Source: Microcyclospora pomicola (taxonomy: Eukaryota; Ascomycota; Dothideomycetes; Capnodiales). Taken from it: a DNA stretch of 64,000 bases. A program made the translations under genes and the position numbers. Below, piece by piece: positions 51,428 through 62,872 of the stretch. Below the pieces are notes generated by a model. The model had not been told where the DNA came from and searched no databases. It saw only the letters and a list, made by a program, of their open reading frames with translations. The stretch spans positions 310,001 to 374,000 of the forward strand of contig NHNY01000001.1 in NCBI GenBank assembly GCA_002786065.1, given 5' to 3'. The stretch's first letter is position 1, and each line of letters opens with the position of its first letter.

Positions 51428-53173
51428 TTATATCACGTACTATAGTCAGAGACAGATTGTTAGCGAACTCGCTTCTTGGGGATTCGGGGACGGCGAGAGA
51501 CTATTGGGGAGAGACTATAGCTTACCGGAATGAACAGATACGGCACTCTCTTCTCATACTCGACCCAGCTGTCGCCGTACTTGTCGCGGCAGCGCTGGAT
51601 GTCGCGGTAGGCGCGATGGACGATCATGGCGGCGAAGAAGACGGGGTAGAACCAGGGAAAGGGGCTGGAGAAGCCGGTGATGAGGCCCCAGGTGAGGGCG
51701 AAGTACATGTCGCAGGTGTAGTGGATCTTGCGCGCGTACTGGTACCAGCCGTCGACGAGCAGCGAGTCGCCCGTCGCCGTCTTGATGTGCTTGGCGTTGG
51801 GGATCTCCTTCCAGGGCAGCTGCGGGAAGGTCTTGCGGTGCTGCTGGTAGCCGCGCTCGGTCGCGCGGAACATGTTCTTCTGCGAGTTGGACGTGTCCCA
51901 GGCCCAGTAGGCGAAGAGGTAGGAGGCGTAGAGCAGGACGAGGAAGGGCTTCGGCCAGGCGTAGGTAGAGGGGTGGTGGTTGGCGAGGTAGATGGTGCAG
52001 TGGCAGTAGGAGAGCGGGACACCAGCCAGGTTCCAGAAGATCAGCATGAAGCCCCACTTCTCGTAGTACATGTCCCAGGTCGTGGTGATCATTTCCTCAC
52101 CCTTGCAACACGCGTTGGCGTAGAGGAAGTGGGCCATGAGAAGAAAGCCGACCTCGCCAGAGACGTAGCCGTAGTCCTCGTACTGGCGAGCGGCAGCGGA
52201 GAGCGTGATCAAGAACAAGATAAACCACGGAAGACGAACTTCGAAGAACATCTTGAAATCCAGCCAGCCAAACATGCGGGGGTTCAATTCGGCACCCATG
52301 AAGAAGTCGTAGACGGGGTAGCCGGTCATGCGGTGCTGTGCTCCTCGCGCTAGGGCGGAGACGTAGGCGATGACACTGACGATGAAGCCGGACAGGATGG
52401 CGACTGACATGAGCGGTCCGAACTCATCGATCAGAGTGTAGAGCTTGAACAGGCCCGTGAAATGCAGCACTCCCGCCAGGACAATGGTCAGGAAGAAGCT
52501 GGTCACGCCGTTGCAGTAGTAGCGGAGCTGCCGGCCTCCCTCGTGTGGAAGCGGCTTGCCCACAGAATACACACCCGGCATGGTGAGATAGAGGATTCCC
52601 TGGCCCACGAAGAACACCCAGTAGATCGCCCACGCTTTAGCATGCGGGAATGCGCCGGTATATGCCAGATGCACCAAGTGCTTCCCGAAGTCACCCCAGC
52701 TCATGCCTGGCTCGGATGGAAATTTGCCATCATAGTATGTCGCGCCCACCCACATGTACCACATCAGCGTGGGAAATCCGAACATCATCGCCGTGACGCC
52801 CCAGCTACCACCAAAGTCGAAGTGCGGGTCCAGATCGATCTTGGGGTCGGCTCCTTCAGCCCAGCCATCAATGACACGACCGAGCGGTTGGCCATTGGTT
52901 TTGATGTGGCCATTGGCTGATTTTGCCAGATCTGCTCGCGCAGCACGCTGTTCGGAGGCGCTGATCTTGACGATCGGTTCGTCGTCCGTGAGGTGGCCAT
53001 TGGCTTCGGATTTGCGTGAGCGACGTCTCGTGCCGGGTGTCTCGACGAAGCCTTCTGGGATGGTCGACTTCCTATTCAGGGGTCAGTCTGCGCGTCCTCT
53101 CGCACTCGATGGGGTTGCTCGAAGCGTACTTAGGCGTCTTGCCCGTCTGGCTGCGCGTCACCCTTTCCGACAT
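51428..53173 (-). CDS. ERG4: Delta(24(24(1)))-sterol reductase (C-24(28) reductase) Erg4
   Basis: Last enzyme of ergosterol synthesis in the ER, reducing the C-24(28) double bond with NADPH. Three exons: 53130-53173, 51526-53071, 51428-51439; introns 58 and 86 nt; 533 residues. Exon 1 ([15 protein letters not shown]) joins at AA|G. The last exon is only 12 bases (TACGTGATATAA) and supplies the YVI ending that completes YLFIPYVI, the conserved C-terminus of sterol reductases; reading through the intron gives an Arg-rich non-family tail instead. Family motifs: [53 protein letters not shown], then [18 protein letters not shown], plus eight or more hydrophobic segments. The N-terminal 100 residues are hydrophilic. 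Confidence 0.95.
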
Positions 53174-53775
53174 TGTTTATCTCGGAGACGTGGGGAAAAG
53201 TACACCAATGCTTGCCCTGAGGTGGGTGACGAGGACTCGAAGATCGAACTGTCTATCCGGCGACGATGCGCAACACGGTCACCTTGATCAGGGCCAAGAC
53301 AAAGAGCGAATATCGATCGAAAAGAACGTTGCGCCAGGGCGAGTGAGGGCGACACATTTTGTTTATGTTTTTAGCTCAGGAACCGCCAGGAAATTATGAT
53401 GCTGGTGATTGGCTGCGGAGTCTCGCGGCCGTCACTGACACTTTTGCTCATGACAACATGAAGTGCGCCGTCATGATGAGGATGAGTTTTCATCCTCGCA
53501 ATGAACACTGCATCGAAGGTGTCCTCTCGAGATGTTCTGAGGTGCGGTTTGGTGTTCGTGAGAGCTGACATTGGAGTGCTGGCAAAACGCAACTGCAGCC
53601 ATGAGATCGTCGGCAAGGATGAGAGCTCGACGTCACTCTGAGGTCGGCCACAGGGCACAACACAGCATCGACAACTCACTGGATGTAGCTGTGAGAATAC
53701 CTTATTGCATACGTGTGTTATTCTTGATCTTTAATGCCCTTTCGCCTCCATAGAAATCTGTCTACCTACAACATA
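53174..53775. other. Divergent promoter region ERG4 / FN3K
   Basis: 600 bases between divergent starts. No sterol-response element was identified with confidence. Confidence 0.5.
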
Positions 53776-54780
53776 ATGAAGCTCGACAGTGCCATTGTCT
53801 CCCTGCTGAATCTTGACCCAGCGACCACATCTGTCTCCAGTCATGGCGGAGGCGGCTCGTCCGCAGCTTCAACCTCCAAAATTGTATCACAACTCCCCAA
53901 TGGCGAATCGAAGCAGTTCTTCATGAAGACCGGAAGCGGCAAGGAAGCAGAGGTCATGTTTGAAGGCGAACACGCATCACTGAATGCGATCAACACTGCT
54001 GTTCCGACCTTGTGTCCCAAATCATATGGACATGGGAGGTTCGCAGAGAATCCCGAGAAGTCGTTTCTCGTCACAGACTTCCTGGATCTCTCAGGCCGCT
54101 TCAGTGGCTCCAAGAAATCAGGCATGAGTCTGGCCCAGAAGTTGGCAAAGTTGCATACCACGCCTGCGCCGGTCCCTGAAGGCTACGATAAACCGCAATT
54201 CGGGTTTCCTGCTCCAACCTGCTGTGGTGACACGCCGCAGGATAACAGCTACTCATCCTCCTGGGCGGACTTTTATGCCAACAGACGACTACGCTTCATC
54301 CTCGCTCGAGCAGACAAAACCAATGGTCAAGATAAGCAGTTAACTTCTCTGGTCGAGGAGACTTGCAATACTGTGGTTCCACGTTTGCTTGGTGATCAAC
54401 ATCTGAACAATGGTCACGGTGTGACACCTGTCGTAGTCCATGGCGACCTCTGGTCTGGCAATGCCTCTGTTGGTAAACTTCCTGGCATGTCAGAGGCGGA
54501 GGATCTAGTCTTCGACTCCTCCGCCTGCTACGCACATTCCGAATTCGAGCTAGGCATCATGAAAATGTTTGGCGGATTCGGTGGCTCCTTCTTGAAAGAG
54601 TATCACGAACTGGTGCCGAAGACGGAACCGAAGGATGAATATGAGGATCGTGTGGCGTTATACCAGCTATACCACAGCTTGAATCATTACGCTTTATTTG
54701 GCGGTGGGTATAAGAATGGAGCTACGAGCATCATGAGGAGCTTGATCAGCAAATATGGTGGTAACAAGGGTGAATTGTAG
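53776..54780 (+). CDS. Fructosamine/ketosamine-3-kinase
   Basis: Phosphorylates ketosamines on glycated proteins or amino compounds, making them unstable and so repairing glycation. Single exon; ATG at 53776 (MKLDSAIVSLLNLD) gives 334 residues, like other family members; an in-frame ATG at 53734 is possible but adds non-conserved residues. Family signatures: the phosphate-loop-like Gly/Ser-rich region near 22-35, FFMKTGSG with the ATP-binding Lys, MFEGEHASLNAI, the catalytic loop VVHGDLWSGN, DSSACYAHSEFELGIMKMFG with the metal Asp replaced by the usual DSS(A/C)Y pattern, and a terminal LYHSLNHYALFGGGY. No targeting signal seen. Confidence 0.93.
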   Translation: MKLDSAIVSLLNLDPATTSVSSHGGGGSSAASTSKIVSQLPNGESKQFFMKTGSGKEAEVMFEGEHASLNAINTAVPTLCPKSYGHGRFAENPEKSFLVTDFLDLSGRFSGSKKSGMSLAQKLAKLHTTPAPVPEGYDKPQFGFPAPTCCGDTPQDNSYSSSWADFYANRRLRFILARADKTNGQDKQLTSLVEETCNTVVPRLLGDQHLNNGHGVTPVVVHGDLWSGNASVGKLPGMSEAEDLVFDSSACYAHSEFELGIMKMFGGFGGSFLKEYHELVPKTEPKDEYEDRVALYQLYHSLNHYALFGGGYKNGATSIMRSLISKYGGNKGEL

Positions 54781-55598
54781 CACGATTGTGCAGAAAGTGA
54801 TGTCACGTAGGAACTGATTCCAAGACTGAGCCATTCATCACCCCTTGAAAATGACGCAGTAGGTATTGTGTATATGCGGATCTTGTATAGTGATCGTATA
54901 GGATCTACCGTCCCTAAGCGTGGTCCTAAATGTCGCTGATCTCCAGTGTACTCCACTATAAGCGCAGCGGCTTGCTGTCTCGCCAAGCCGAGACTGCACT
55001 TCCTCCATCGCCAACGGACATCGAGAAGACTTCTCCATCGTGCACTACAAAAGCATGTATTCGGAGCAGTATTCTTACCATCAGCGTTATCACCGCGAAG
55101 ACGGTGCCGTTCCCATCTACACAGTCCAGGACAGCTAGATCCGGCGCCTGTCTACATGTACTCTGCTATGGTTTGCCGATCGTGCCTCGCTTTCCGACCA
55201 AGATTCCTGCCGCGATACATGTATACCGAGTACAGTAAAACGTAATGGAGGAAGCTTCGGTAAGCGACCAAATAGCCGCTAAGTACCTTATTTCGAACTT
55301 CGTCGTCCCTCCCGTCATTCTTTGGTTGATAGGACGTCACTGTGCCCGCAAGTCGAACAATGATCACGACTCGCTGAGAATTGGAACCGCGAGCCGTGGC
55401 GGTCTTCACTCCGCGGACCAGTAACTCCACATTCAGGAATATGGGACTCACGATACTAAAGCGATCCCACACTTCCAGCCGCTTTCGAGCTATCTACGAA
55501 CACTGGAAGAACGATGGGGACCCGTCGCAGAGGATATATAATGGCCCTGGCTGGTCAGGACCGATGCCATTTCAGCCCGCCTGTCCAACAATCCAACG
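54781..55598. other. Intergenic upstream of DUF4185 gene
   Basis: No gene seen apart from the TATA element listed separately. Confidence 0.5.
55535..55541 (+). promoter_or_regulatory. Likely TATA box of the DUF4185 gene
   Basis: TATATAA, 58 bases before the ATG at 55599. Sequence is a consensus match; spacing to a transcription start cannot be read from the sequence. Confidence 0.55.
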
Positions 55599-56786
55599 AT
55601 GCTGAACGCTCTCCTCCTTGCCGCTGGCCTGGTTGGCCCAGCCCTATGCGTCCCAACAGCAGTGAAGCCTAGACAGGCTGCTGTCTCACCAGCCATCGCC
55701 AGCATCACGATCGTTGCCAACGTCACGGATCCGAGCGTGAGCCGCGACTCATGTGGTTCGGTCAAGATGGCTGGACGTCTGCTCTGGACATGCCGTGACA
55801 CGGAAGTATACGATGTTTCCACCGGCCAATCGGTCCTCCCGTTGATCACCAACAGCGCCAGCTGGACGGACTTTGACGGTTATGCTTACCCCAATGTTGG
55901 CCCTGGACCTGTTGGCGCTGGCTCCGATGGCACCAACAACATCCTCCTGATGTACGGAGGTGACCCCACGAGCTCACCAGCCTTCTACCCCGTCCAGCAA
56001 GACGAATGTCCCGACAACGGCGTCTGCAGCGACGGGTCCCGCTGGGTCGTCTGGGAGAACCAACCCCCCGTCCTCACCACGTCGACCGACACCAGCGCTA
56101 CAGGCTACACCGTGATCGGCGACGCCCACAACAGCGGTCTGTCGCAAGAGAACCCCGAGAGCCCCTACGCACTCTTCCGCGTCGACTACACCGCCGGCTC
56201 CGACAACAACGCCCTCCCCACCGTGACGCTCGTCAACGAGGACTTCTGGGCCGCCGGCCAGATCGGCTTCGGCAACTACGGCACCATGATGGGCGCCGAC
56301 GGCATGGTCTATATGTACGGCCGCACCGATGCCTCGGGCGGCACCGCGCTCGCCAAGGTCGCCCCGGGCTCCGTCGAAGACGTCACCGCGTACCAATACT
56401 ACGTCGACGGCGCGTGGACGGCCACGATGCCGGGCATCAACGACACGGCGCCCGTGATCCCCAACGCCGGCACCGGCGGCCAGGGCACGTTCTACTACTC
56501 CAACGACCTGGCGTCGTACGTCTGGATCGGGCAGGCGGCCATCTCCGTCTCGGCCGCCTTCTACCTCTCCACCGCGCCCGCGCCCGAGGGCCCCTGGATC
56601 GAGCCGTACTTCATCTACCAGGGCGCCGACGGCGACCAGGGCATCGACTCGTACACCCTCCAGGCCCACCCGGGCATGCTCAGCCCGGCCAATCAGCACG
56701 GCATCTTCATCTCCTGGACCCAGCAGTGGAACACCGCTACGTACGGCGCGTACACCACGCCGCTCGTGTATCTTGCTTTCCAGTAG
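55599..56786 (+). CDS. Secreted DUF4185 protein
   Basis: Single exon, 395 residues. Residues 1-18 (MLNALLLAAGLVGPALCVP start) form a signal peptide, followed by KPRQ, a possible Kex2-like processing site. The mature protein has the features of DUF4185 beta-propeller-like proteins: ISRDSCGS-type start, NNILLMYGGDPTSS, WVVWENQPPVL, FGNYGTMMGADGMVYMYGRT, YVDGAWTATMPGIND and ending APEGPWIEPYFIYQG with HGIFISWTQQWNT. Related proteins are extracellular in bacteria and fungi; activity is not established. Strong third-position C/G bias yields long antisense frames that are shadows. Confidence 0.82.
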   Translation: MLNALLLAAGLVGPALCVPTAVKPRQAAVSPAIASITIVANVTDPSVSRDSCGSVKMAGRLLWTCRDTEVYDVSTGQSVLPLITNSASWTDFDGYAYPNVGPGPVGAGSDGTNNILLMYGGDPTSSPAFYPVQQDECPDNGVCSDGSRWVVWENQPPVLTTSTDTSATGYTVIGDAHNSGLSQENPESPYALFRVDYTAGSDNNALPTVTLVNEDFWAAGQIGFGNYGTMMGADGMVYMYGRTDASGGTALAKVAPGSVEDVTAYQYYVDGAWTATMPGINDTAPVIPNAGTGGQGTFYYSNDLASYVWIGQAAISVSAAFYLSTAPAPEGPWIEPYFIYQGADGDQGIDSYTLQAHPGMLSPANQHGIFISWTQQWNTATYGAYTTPLVYLAFQ

Positions 56787-57634
56787 ATTACTGAAGTATG
56801 TGAGCGTTGGCGTTAGGGCGGGAGTGTTTCGTTGGTTTTGTTTGCAATTCATCATTTATGTATATCCACAGCTCCGTCCATTTATATATCACTCAGCAAT
56901 TCACCATACCACATTGATCACTTCCTACAGTCATATCGTGAATCCCCGTTAATGCCATCAAATCGCCCCCATCAATTTAAACTCGAGCACAAACGGGATC
57001 AAGGAGTGATATCACAGCCAGACCTAGGTCCATCAGAAGGTGACATTCAAGTAATCACGGTAAACCATCTCGTACGAAGTATGTATGTTACTCATTTCCA
57101 TCATACCAGCAAGGCGTATCATGCTAATAGTGTCAAGATCTCATATCGAAGCGTTTCCTCTCAGCATTGGCCACATAATATCTCCGTCATGTATGCCTCC
57201 TTCCGATCCCATTGTTTCCAAGACCTGTATTAACCTTAGAACCTAACCTTGTTCCCAATGCTTTCCCATGCCATGTCCAATCCATTTCCATTATTTTCGT
57301 ACCTTGCCTGCCGATGGATGCGCGTCGGGCAGGAGGCAACATTAAGTGTTGTTTCGTATTTCGTTGCTGTTGTTGATACAATTTTCAACATCGTCGTCGT
57401 TGTCGTATTGTGTGGCGCGTATGCATGCATCCGTTTCCCACCATGCTGGATGTCCTTTGGAAACGCCGTAAAGCTCATAATGACTTAATCCCAAAGATTA
57501 TCGACTGACGCCCATTGCTGAAGCGCTTACGTCGGAGAAGAGAAGAAAGGTGAATTAAATAGGGGTCTCAAGCTATGCTTGAGCCAAGAAGATGATTGAT
57601 GAGGTTGACGAGAAAGGGCGAGCATAGACGAGTC
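56787..57634. other. Convergent intergenic region, nothing recognised
   Basis: AT-richer 3' flanks of two convergent genes. Confidence 0.5.
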
Positions 57635-60632
57635 TCACTCCCTCAATCGATCCAGGCCTTCGTAAGTCTGGCCATCGCGACCCTCGATACGGCCGAAGAA
57701 GTACCTGGTCTCGCCGCTGAAGGCGTTGCCGTGCTCGACAGCTCGTCGTGCTCTGCCTAGCCCGCGCACCGAGTCGGCGAGAGAAAGCTTGCTCGCGGCG
57801 CCTTCCCTGTGGGCATAGTCGTGTTGAAGAACTCCACCACCTGACAGGAGTCGGGTGACCAGGTCAGTCTTCGATGCAGGCGAGTGGAAAGAGATCTCAT
57901 CAACGATGCGAGATTGATGGACTAGATCCAGCACATCATCAAACGTCTGAGGTGCTTGCGCAGCAGGAAGGTTGCGCATCAGAGCTGGAGGAAAAGTGAG
58001 GAACCAAGCTAAGGCGAAGATCACCACAAAGACCGTCAGGGCGTAGTAAGCTGTCATGTCGGTGGAAATTCGAATACTCTCGGTTGAGGCATAGAATTGT
58101 GCCCAGAACACGCCGCCACCAATGATGGGAAGCGTGGTGGCGATGAGGGTGACGAAGGTGATCAGGGCGAGCCGAATGTGTCCGTTAGCAAGAGCAGCTG
58201 CTGTGACGAGGATAGGTGCATCTGCACAGTAAGATGCAAGCAGCGACCTTTCTGGCGTCTCACCGTTGGCCTTGGAAAGCGCAGCCAATGGTGTCAATCG
58301 GCGGTAAGCGTAGTCCACATCCAGCCAGAAAAGAAGGCACAGCGTCCCGAGCAAAGCAGGGACGAATGAGTAGAGAAAGTTCGTGCTGCTGAATCCAGTC
58401 TCTGTCACGGGTGCCGGTACCAAAGGCGAGAAGCCAGTCTGCAGTGAAGCTGAGGGGAGATAGCTCGCAATGAGGAAAGCCAGAACAAGAACCACTGCAA
58501 TGATGATCCACAGAGCTGTCATTGACGGCCTCAGGAACCAAGGTAGACCGCTACCCATGTGGTGTGCTGCATGTCCTGAATGTTCGGCGGATTCAGCGGT
58601 GGAGCGGCGAGGAAGCATCTTCTCTCGGGAGTCGCGTTTGCGATCGTGACCTGCAGTGAAAGCCTTCTCGACATCAGTCTCGCCGGAGTAGTGATTGAGT
58701 TTGGTCTCACGAAGGCGACCATCTTCACCCAAGCTGTACCTTCTCGCTGGGCGACCCTCAACACCATAAGTGTGGAAAACTTCTTGACGTCCATCAGTCG
58801 TCCAGTAACCCAGCTTTGCCACTTCTTGTTCGCCGCTGCCGAGAGAATTGCTGCGCGCGAGCATAACGACGAGGTCGGCAAGACTTCGAGGATCCCACAG
58901 CAAGCCAGTTTCGCGCTTCCTCAGCCACAGCAGAAGAGCGACCACGGCGATGAAGAGGAAGATGTACAGTACGATGACCACCCAGATTGGACCTTGAGTT
59001 GCGATCCAGTACCATTGGCCTGTTCCTTGTGGACCGATGAAGTAGACGTTGAAGCTGCTTGCCAGGAGCGGTAGAGTCCACAACTGGAGCCACGCAACGA
59101 GTAAGAATATTGCGACCATTGGCTGCCCAGCCCGAAAGTGGCCAAAGTAAGGCAGCACGAAGCCTTTGGGGACCAACGGTAGTTCTGCCCCTCTTTGGCG
59201 TGTGCGAACGTTTGATGACGCTAGAGCGATGAAGGGGGCCACGCGATAGACTGCGATCTCGATCTGAATCGTCCAAAGCAGTAAGATCACTCCTAGCAGG
59301 GTTGGCAAGTACTCAAAGACGAAGTACTTTGCATCACCAAATGCAGTGTAAGTGGCCAAGCCGTGGTCAGCAAGCGACCAAGCGGCACAAACGACAAGAC
59401 ATGTGATGTATGCTAGGAGCAGAAGCAAGAAGACCCACAGAGACAGTGGTCGCAGAGTTCCGGGAAGGAACTCCAGCGGTGTCTTGTGAGCGGACGAGGG
59501 CACCGCGATGAAACGTCCAGAGCGCTGATTTTGAACTTCGTGCTCGAAAAGCGACTGGCGAAGGACTTGACCTTGCGGTTGTCGAGGTTGTTGTCCGGAC
59601 GGGCCAAGCGGAACCGGCAGTAACCTCTCCTCCATCGGCGACTCTTCTCTGATCATGGCACTGGCCGGCATTCCCATAACGCTCGATCGCGCAGGATGTC
59701 GGGGAGGTGGGTCGTTTTGTCGCTCGTCTCGCTGTAATTGCTGATCGGTGAGAGGCCAGCTTCCAGGAGGGACGGGTCTGTCGTATCGTGGTACTTCTGG
59801 TCCAATCATCCCCGTGGATGGGGGAGGTCGTTCTCCCAGCCCACTCTCCTGCCTCACCTCCTCGTCTCTCGTCAACTGGTCGAGCGCAAAGCGTATGTAT
59901 GGCGTATCGTCGTCTCTGTCGGGAGTGACCTGTCCTCCAAACCGCTCAATGTCATTGGCGGCGCTGCTTCTTGCCGCAGCTGATGATCTCCATGATCCCT
60001 CCATCACTGTGCTGGGGACCGGTTTTCGGCGGATGGTACCCTCCCACGTCCGCACTGACTCCGGGACTGCAACGCCTCCCAATCCAACCCCCTCGTATGA
60101 GTCGCTGCCGCGTCCGTCTTGATATGAGTCGGACGAACTTTGACGACGTTTGCCTTGACCTCGCATTGGTGTCTTCCTTACATCGACATTTTCGAAGTCT
60201 GCCGAGTCATGCTGCTCTTGGTCTTGCAAAGGTAGGTAGTCTCGGGAGTGTAGACGTGAGGGCGGAGTAACGTATCGATGGATGGTATTGGAGGACTCAT
60301 TCGCGGGCAAGAGAGTGGTGGATGCGGTGTAATGACGGTAGGTCCCAGAGTGCTCTTGTGGTAATAGGACCGAGACCTCCGAGGCGTTGGAGATGGTCGA
60401 GTAGTAGTCTTCGCTGGCTGTGATTGAGTTCTGGGAGGGTTTGTGTGCAACGATCGAAGGTACCGAGACTGGTGAGGTGGAGTGTCAGTCAAGATCATGA
60501 TGCCTGCTGTCCAGCCCATGGACGGTATTTGAAGGCAAGACCCAGCAGATGCGAGTAGTGAATGCGAGACATACCATTTGTTTGTCTCAGCGCATATGGC
60601 TCGGCGGTGGGGTGGAGGGTGGGTGCGGACAT
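57635..60632 (-). CDS. DUF3433-domain multi-pass membrane protein
   Basis: Two exons, 60575-60632 and 57635-60468 (106-nt intron, GTATGT donor, CAG acceptor), 963 residues. The large exon has no usable ATG near its start, but the 58-nt first exon (MSAPTLHPTAEPYALRQTN) joins in phase 1 to VSVPSIVAHKPSQNSITA and restores a continuous protein. The N-terminal 330 residues are disordered. Two hydrophobic modules follow, each with paired helices: LWVFLLLLLAYITCLVVCAA with YLPTLLGVILLLWTIQIEIAVYR, and ALWIIIAVVLVLAFLIASYL with FVPALLGTLCLLFWLDVDYAYRRL; this duplicated Y-P-x-L-G-x-x-x-x-x-W pattern is the DUF3433 hallmark. Function in fungi is unknown; surface or secretory-pathway membrane location is inferred. 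Confidence 0.88.
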
Positions 60633-61508
60633 TTGATCTGAGACCGGAGTCTATATCGATAAGAGATAGCAAGCCAACGCGGTGATATGACGGCAGCGAC
60701 AGCGCTTGCGATAAAACAACAACGAGCAATAAGGTAGCAACAATGCGCAATAGCGAAGGTCAGCAGTCAATGGCCACTGTGTGCTATAATAGCGAGGCAA
60801 TGCAAATGCACGACAGTTGAAAGAACATGCAAGATGCAAGACAGAGGCAGGGAGATTGCAACATGGAGTATAGGTATTTTCCCAATCGAAAGTGTGGCGG
60901 CTGGTGTTGCGGGTGCGTGAGGTTGGCGGCTGGGGGAAATCGTGGGTGGCTGGTGATATGGGGCTCCGCGGCAAACTGCAACCATCACGAACACGATTTT
61001 GCTCTCGAGCTCGGGTTGACGCGAAGTAATTATGAATACGATAGCTAGAGTCTCTCCGACGCTCACTTTCACAGTAAATCTAACGTGAAGTGTGTCTGAC
61101 GATTGGCATACTGTACCAGAGAGAAGTTGCGCGGCAAAGCTCATGCAGGCAGCACGCGACAAAAAGAGGCTTGCGGCTGAGGCCCGCACGGATACGCAAG
61201 CACGGCCCGTCTTCCCGTCACCGATCCTTTGCTGATCGCTGCACAGGCACGACATTCAGGAACTGTGCTTCGAACGTCCCATCGTCGTACATGAGCTTTC
61301 GCTGCACAGACATGACGAATGCTGCAGGAACATTGCGCAGATCGCATAGATTGAACGCAGAAAGGGGTGTGCGCTGGGCGACCAAGCGCGGACTTTGTCT
61401 GTCCAGATCACGTGGTGATAGCGTCCAGCACTCCGATTTCGAATCTGAGGAGGAAGCTTCCCGTCTTGTCATCATGCTATGAACAAATCTCGTCCTACAA
61501 ATCAAAAC
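60633..61508. other. Divergent promoter region DUF3433 / ELP6
   Basis: No supported gene. A minus frame at about 61218-61490 (ending FLNVVPVQRSAKDR) is open but begins about 20 bases from ELP6 and lacks recognisable family features. Confidence 0.45.
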
Positions 61509-62510
61509 ATGTCTCGCATCCCATCAAGTCTTCATCCATACCTCGCTCTCCCACCTGAAGCTTCTCTGACTCTGCTGACCGGTACGCTGGGCTGCAGCAC
61601 AACTTGGCTGACCGCGAGATTTGTTGGCACGCATCTTTCCCAGTCACGTCCTGACGGTGACAATAAAAACGATGTACGGGAGAGTCCAAAGGACTCATTA
61701 CCAACTGGACACGATGGCCGCCCCATCGCGCCGAGTAGTGAGCACAACGCAGTCATCCTCGTGAGCTGGCTGCGCGATGCAGCATTCTGGAAGACGGAGA
61801 TCGCGCGGACCACCGTAAGTCGATCAGACAGCTTTCATATCAACACCTTCGCTGCATCTTCTTCCCATGCGCCTTCTTCATCTTTCACGCCTCTACCATT
61901 CTACCCGCGCTGAAAAATCCCCTCGATTCCACAGCGCATCGATGTTTCCCGCCCTCCGTCCCCCAACGTCTCCTTCCACTTCCTCCCTCAACTCACGTAT
62001 CCCTCCTCACCCCTCTCCGCCCTCCCCACCGCCATTGCCGCGATCACGTCGTCCCTCCTTCCAGGAACTAGAGCGCTACTCGTCCTTGACGCGCCGGAGA
62101 ACTCTCTCTACCTCTCCTCGCCCCTCGTTACCGCGACCGACCTCAACACCACGATCCTCCAATGCCGTAGCGCAGCCTTCGCCACCATCGTGTGCACAGC
62201 CGCCGACCAGCCATTCCTCGCAGCGGCAGCTACCGCGCAAGAGGGACAAGGCGGACCCGCGGCGAGTCCGCTGGAAGCCGATACGGCCGCGTTCGTGGTC
62301 GCGCAGGCGCACGCCGCTCGCTTAGTGATGAGCGTACGGGAGCTGGATACTGGGGCTGCAAAGGATGTCAGCGGGGTGTTGCGCGTAACGAGAGGGGGTG
62401 ATGAGGATGATGGTGAGGTTGATGGCGAGGCGGTCAAAGAGATGGAGGCGCTGTACTTGGTGCAGCGGGATGGGAATGTGAAGGTGTTTGAGAGGGGAAG
62501 CGGAAGCTGA
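61509..62510 (+). CDS. ELP6: Elongator complex subunit Elp6
   Basis: RecA-like subunit of the Elp4-Elp5-Elp6 ring of Elongator, needed for wobble-uridine tRNA modification. Two exons, 61509-61814 and 61935-62510, with a 120-nt intron in phase 0; 293 residues. Start chosen at ATG 61509 (MSRIPSSLHPYLALPPEASL), because fungal Elp6 begins like this; ATG 61479 in frame adds ten residues. Features: LTLLTGTLGCSTTWLTARFV, VILVSWLRDAAFWKTEIART (the start of the family's VSW.RD.EFWK segment), then RIDVSRPPSP, LLPGTRALLVLDAPENSL and the Ala-rich VVAQAHAARLVMSVRELDTG. As in other Elp6 proteins no complete Walker A/B is present. Confidence 0.85.
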
Positions 62511-62872
62511 AGTCATGGGTCGCAAGTATGAGGACGAGTGGTACGATTCAGAGCCTCCCTGTACATGTCATAACCAGGCCCATGGATTAATGACTGGTGA
62601 CTGGCTACAATTTTCACGTTAAGCGCAGGCTCCTCCCTAAGCGCAGATCAAAGGAGTCTTCACATATGAGCATGAGATCTGGAAGAAACATTGCCGTGGA
62701 TTAGTCTATCTCATTGAAGAGCCTGACCCTATCGTTGAGTTGTTCCCTTGACTCCTTGGGCAGTCGAGCAGCTATCTTACCAAGTGCTCCTCAGTGCCCT
62801 GATGCTATTGAGTTCTCCTCACCATGGCAAAACTCGCAGTGCATTCGCACAAGATGTTTTGGTGTTTTGGAT
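62511..62872. other. Convergent intergenic region
   Basis: Nothing recognised; 3' flanks of ELP6 and the helicase gene. Confidence 0.5.

Noticed and set aside
51457-52353. 298-codon frame antisense to ERG4
   Set aside because: Val/Gly/Glu-rich translation typical of the reverse strand of membrane proteins with GC-biased codons.
55974-56855. 293-codon antisense frame and a 262-codon same-strand frame over the DUF4185 gene
   Set aside because: Both are explained by extreme C/G third positions in the real gene; low-complexity Arg- or Val/Gly-rich products.
61218-61490. Minus-strand frame next to ELP6
   Set aside because: Starts about 20 bases from the divergent ELP6 start and lacks family features; too little room for two promoters.
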